This document shows, one piece after another, positions 50,780 through 52,263 of a stretch of DNA of 52,263 nucleotides (position 1 is its first letter; each line of letters begins with the position of its first letter). The DNA comes from Candidatus Poribacteria bacterium. GTDB lineage: Bacteria; Poribacteria; WGA-4E; PCPOR2b. Both the position numbers and the translations under genes were made by a program. The notes under the pieces were generated by a model. The model saw only the letters and a program-made list of their open reading frames with translations, was not told where the DNA came from and ran no database searches. Location of the stretch: assembly GCA_022822785.1 (NCBI GenBank), contig JAJEAL010000137.1, positions 1-52,263 of the forward strand, read 5' to 3'.

Positions 50780-51361
50780 TTACCTGTATAGTTGATGACG
50801 CTCGATATACTCCCACACAGGCGCTGGGACGAGGTATCGAATGGAACGTCCGGATCGGATGCGTTCACGAATCTCGGTTGCGGATATATCAACTCCGGTT
50901 ATTGAAAAGTATTGGACACGGTCTCGAAGATCCGGAGGTACCTTGTCCAAGCAGTAGTTGGGACGAGTAGTTGCAATAAAGCGACAAATGTTGAGAATCT
51001 CATCGTAATCCTTCCAGATTTTGAAGTCAATTAGTGAATCGGCACCAATAATAAATGCGAGCTCACACCCTTCTCCGTAGAAGGCTTGTAACTCCTTGAT
51101 AGTCTGAATAGCAAAAGAGGGACCGACGCGATCTAGCTCGATTCGTGACACCTCAAAATAGGCGTTATCCGATGTTGCGAGGACGGTCATCTGATAACGG
51201 TGTTCCGGATCGATGATGTCGAGCGAATCTTTATGGGGCGGACGAGCGGCTGGAATAAAGAGAATCTTATTATAGCCCAAACCATCACGCACCTCTTCTG
51301 CGCTCAGTAGATGGGCATAGTGGATAGGGTTGAAGGTGCCGCCCATAATAGCAATTTTCAT
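50780..51361 (-). CDS. nadD: Nicotinate-nucleotide adenylyltransferase
   Basis: A 193-aa NAD-synthesis enzyme joining nicotinate mononucleotide and ATP to make deamido-NAD. Nucleotidyltransferase signature [16 protein letters not shown] (residues 3-18, with the H-x-x-H), [26 protein letters not shown], and the C-terminal [19 protein letters not shown], the ISSTxIR-type motif. Length normal. GGTAGGGGAC upstream of the ATG. First gene of the housekeeping run, with a 113-base gap to yacG. Confidence 0.95.
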   Translation of the reverse strand: MKIAIMGGTFNPIHYAHLLSAEEVRDGLGYNKILFIPAARPPHKDSLDIIDPEHRYQMTVLATSDNAYFEVSRIELDRVGPSFAIQTIKELQAFYGEGCELAFIIGADSLIDFKIWKDYDEILNICRFIATTRPNYCLDKVPPDLRDRVQYFSITGVDISATEIRERIRSGRSIRYLVPAPVWEYIERHQLYR

Positions 51362-51427
51362 TTTTGTCCCCTACCTGTATCAACGCCGGTGGTTCAGATA
51401 TAGTTACCTTCCGCGTCTCGGTATATC

Positions 51428-52263
51428 TTAAGATACGCTTCGATAGATTCTTTTGAATCCCTTTACCGGCTTTAGCAGGTATTCCTTTTCACTCTGTGAA
51501 AAGAAGCCTATGCTCCAGAGAATCAAGGGATATCCGAAAAAGAATAGGAGTTTCAGTCCTACATTAATTTCCACAGTCCTGCTATTGGCGATCAACAGAG
51601 ACAATCCGTAAAGTCCGACGGTGATAGCTGTAATATATAAAAGTCTCCCAACCTCAAAGTGGAGATTGTAGAATTTCGCCGAATAGTATGCTTTCAGACA
51701 GTTCCACACGATGTAGGAAAGCAGAGTGGCAAATGCAGCACCTAACATGCCCCAACGCGGAACAAAGAGAAAGTTCAACCCGATGTTCACCACCGCTGCG
51801 ACTAAAACCGTTCCCGACACATGGAACGATTTTTTCATCAATCCCATACCCCAACCGACAAAATTGCCGAGCCCATGCTGAACGTAGGAGTAGGTAATAA
51901 TTGGCACGATGACCCACGCTGCCCAAAACGCCTCTTTCCTCGCAAAAAGGGTCAAAATTTCTCGACTGAAAAGTGACATTAGCAAGCAAGCGGCACAGCC
52001 TATCAGATAGAAATAGGTAGCGCCTACCTTTAGAAAATCCCTTACGGCTTCAGGATTTGCTTCCTGCTTGAGAACAACGGGTTGAAGCGCCTGCCTCAGC
52101 GGAGTTACGAGAGCAGTCTGCAGGATTCCAGCAATTTGGTACCCAAAAGAGTAGAGTCCTACTATGCTGACTGAGTTAAAGATTCGTAGAATATACCGAT
52201 CCCCAGATTGGATGAGCAGGTTTGAATATTCCGATAACAACAACGGATAAGCGTATTTTAGGG
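51428..52263 (-). CDS. Polysaccharide flippase (Wzx/MATE-like), 5' end beyond window
   Basis: A membrane protein whose reading frame stays open to the window edge (52263); the TTG at 52243 is only an internal codon. The last 278 residues show about eight hydrophobic segments, including YFYLIGCAACLLMSLF, VLVAAVVNIGLNFLFV, AFATLLSYIVWNCLKAYY and LYITAITVGLYGLSLLI. The opening YSNLLIQSGDRYILRIFNS with VGLYSFGYQIAGIL is the conserved mid-protein segment of O-antigen/teichoic-acid flippases of the MVF/MATE superfamily. Substrate unknown. N-terminal helices are missing here. Confidence 0.85.
   Translation of the reverse strand, partial: LKYAYPLLLSEYSNLLIQSGDRYILRIFNSVSIVGLYSFGYQIAGILQTALVTPLRQALQPVVLKQEANPEAVRDFLKVGATYFYLIGCAACLLMSLFSREILTLFARKEAFWAAWVIVPIITYSYVQHGLGNFVGWGMGLMKKSFHVSGTVLVAAVVNIGLNFLFVPRWGMLGAAFATLLSYIVWNCLKAYYSAKFYNLHFEVGRLLYITAITVGLYGLSLLIANSRTVEINVGLKLLFFFGYPLILWSIGFFSQSEKEYLLKPVKGFKRIYRSVS

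Noticed and set aside
1-52263. tRNA genes, rRNA genes, CRISPR arrays, riboswitches
   Set aside because: I scanned the gaps by eye and saw no cloverleaf, rRNA core motif, regular direct-repeat array or known riboswitch core; a tRNAscan/Infernal search would be the decisive check.

Overview
The window reads as chromosomal DNA from an uncultivated heterotrophic bacterium with many secreted and sugar-acid-related enzymes. The mix is two mandelate racemase/enolase-superfamily enzymes, several Gfo/Idh/MocA dehydrogenases and SDR epimerases, amidohydrolases, a YCF48-type propeller, a DUF5916-type outer-membrane protein, a CocE hydrolase and a PorX-like regulator. With many small intergenic palindromes, this resembles Candidatus Poribacteria or a related marine/sponge-associated lineage. 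That assignment is an inference from gene content; there is no rRNA in the window. No tRNA, rRNA or CRISPR array was seen.

Layout. (1) 1-3997 is an accessory patch. Two IS3-family copies face away from each other around a beheaded hsdS fragment, followed by an unrecognised 415-aa gene and a small-protein/retropepsin-like pair. (2) 4058-11603 holds a 13-repeat secreted propeller, then a plus-strand run of amidohydrolase, trpC, a membrane protein and rtcB; the first has a near-consensus promoter. (3) 11928-12918 is a relic patch: a frameshifted secreted protein whose second half has no start codon, meeting the C-terminal stub of a T4-type lysozyme tail to tail. (4) 12932-14077 is a DgoD-like dehydratase. 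(5) 14339-17751, minus strand, encodes a TPR protein, a DsbD-like reductase and a membrane-anchored thioredoxin with an in-frame TGA exactly where the first active-site Cys should be, followed by a SECIS-like hairpin. This is the most interesting item: a candidate UGSC-type selenoprotein. (6) 17889-27563, minus strand: PorX-like regulator with Asn at the phosphoacceptor site, NUDIX, GlcE/lipoprotein/GlcD, Mrp, IscS, sulfite oxidase and a small protein. (7) 27604-37619, minus strand: HNH nuclease, SDRs, Gfo/Idh/MocA enzymes, esterase, DUF5916 protein and amidohydrolase. (8) 38170-41520, plus strand: E1-alpha, E1-beta and E2 of a 2-oxoacid dehydrogenase complex; E2 carries a tandem duplication of its subunit-binding domain. 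(9) 41550-45546, minus strand: CocE hydrolase, CBM9-like protein, enolase-superfamily enzyme and DCC oxidoreductase. (10) 45578-47491: AAA ATPase plus a partner gene broken by a +1 frameshift. (11) 47518-52263, minus strand: housekeeping nadD, yacG, yqeK-like, rsfS and argS, then a partial flippase at the window edge.

How genes work together. The selenothioredoxin candidate and DsbD overlap by four bases and probably form one extracytoplasmic thiol-reduction unit. IscS and Mrp overlap by four bases and fit Fe-S cluster assembly and transfer. GlcD and GlcE flank a lipoprotein and probably make a glycolate-oxidase-like enzyme. E1-alpha, E1-beta and E2 form one operon that lacks an E3. nadD/yqeK/rsfS is a widely conserved order. 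Several genes are broken by frameshifts that could be real decay or assembly error; both readings are given.
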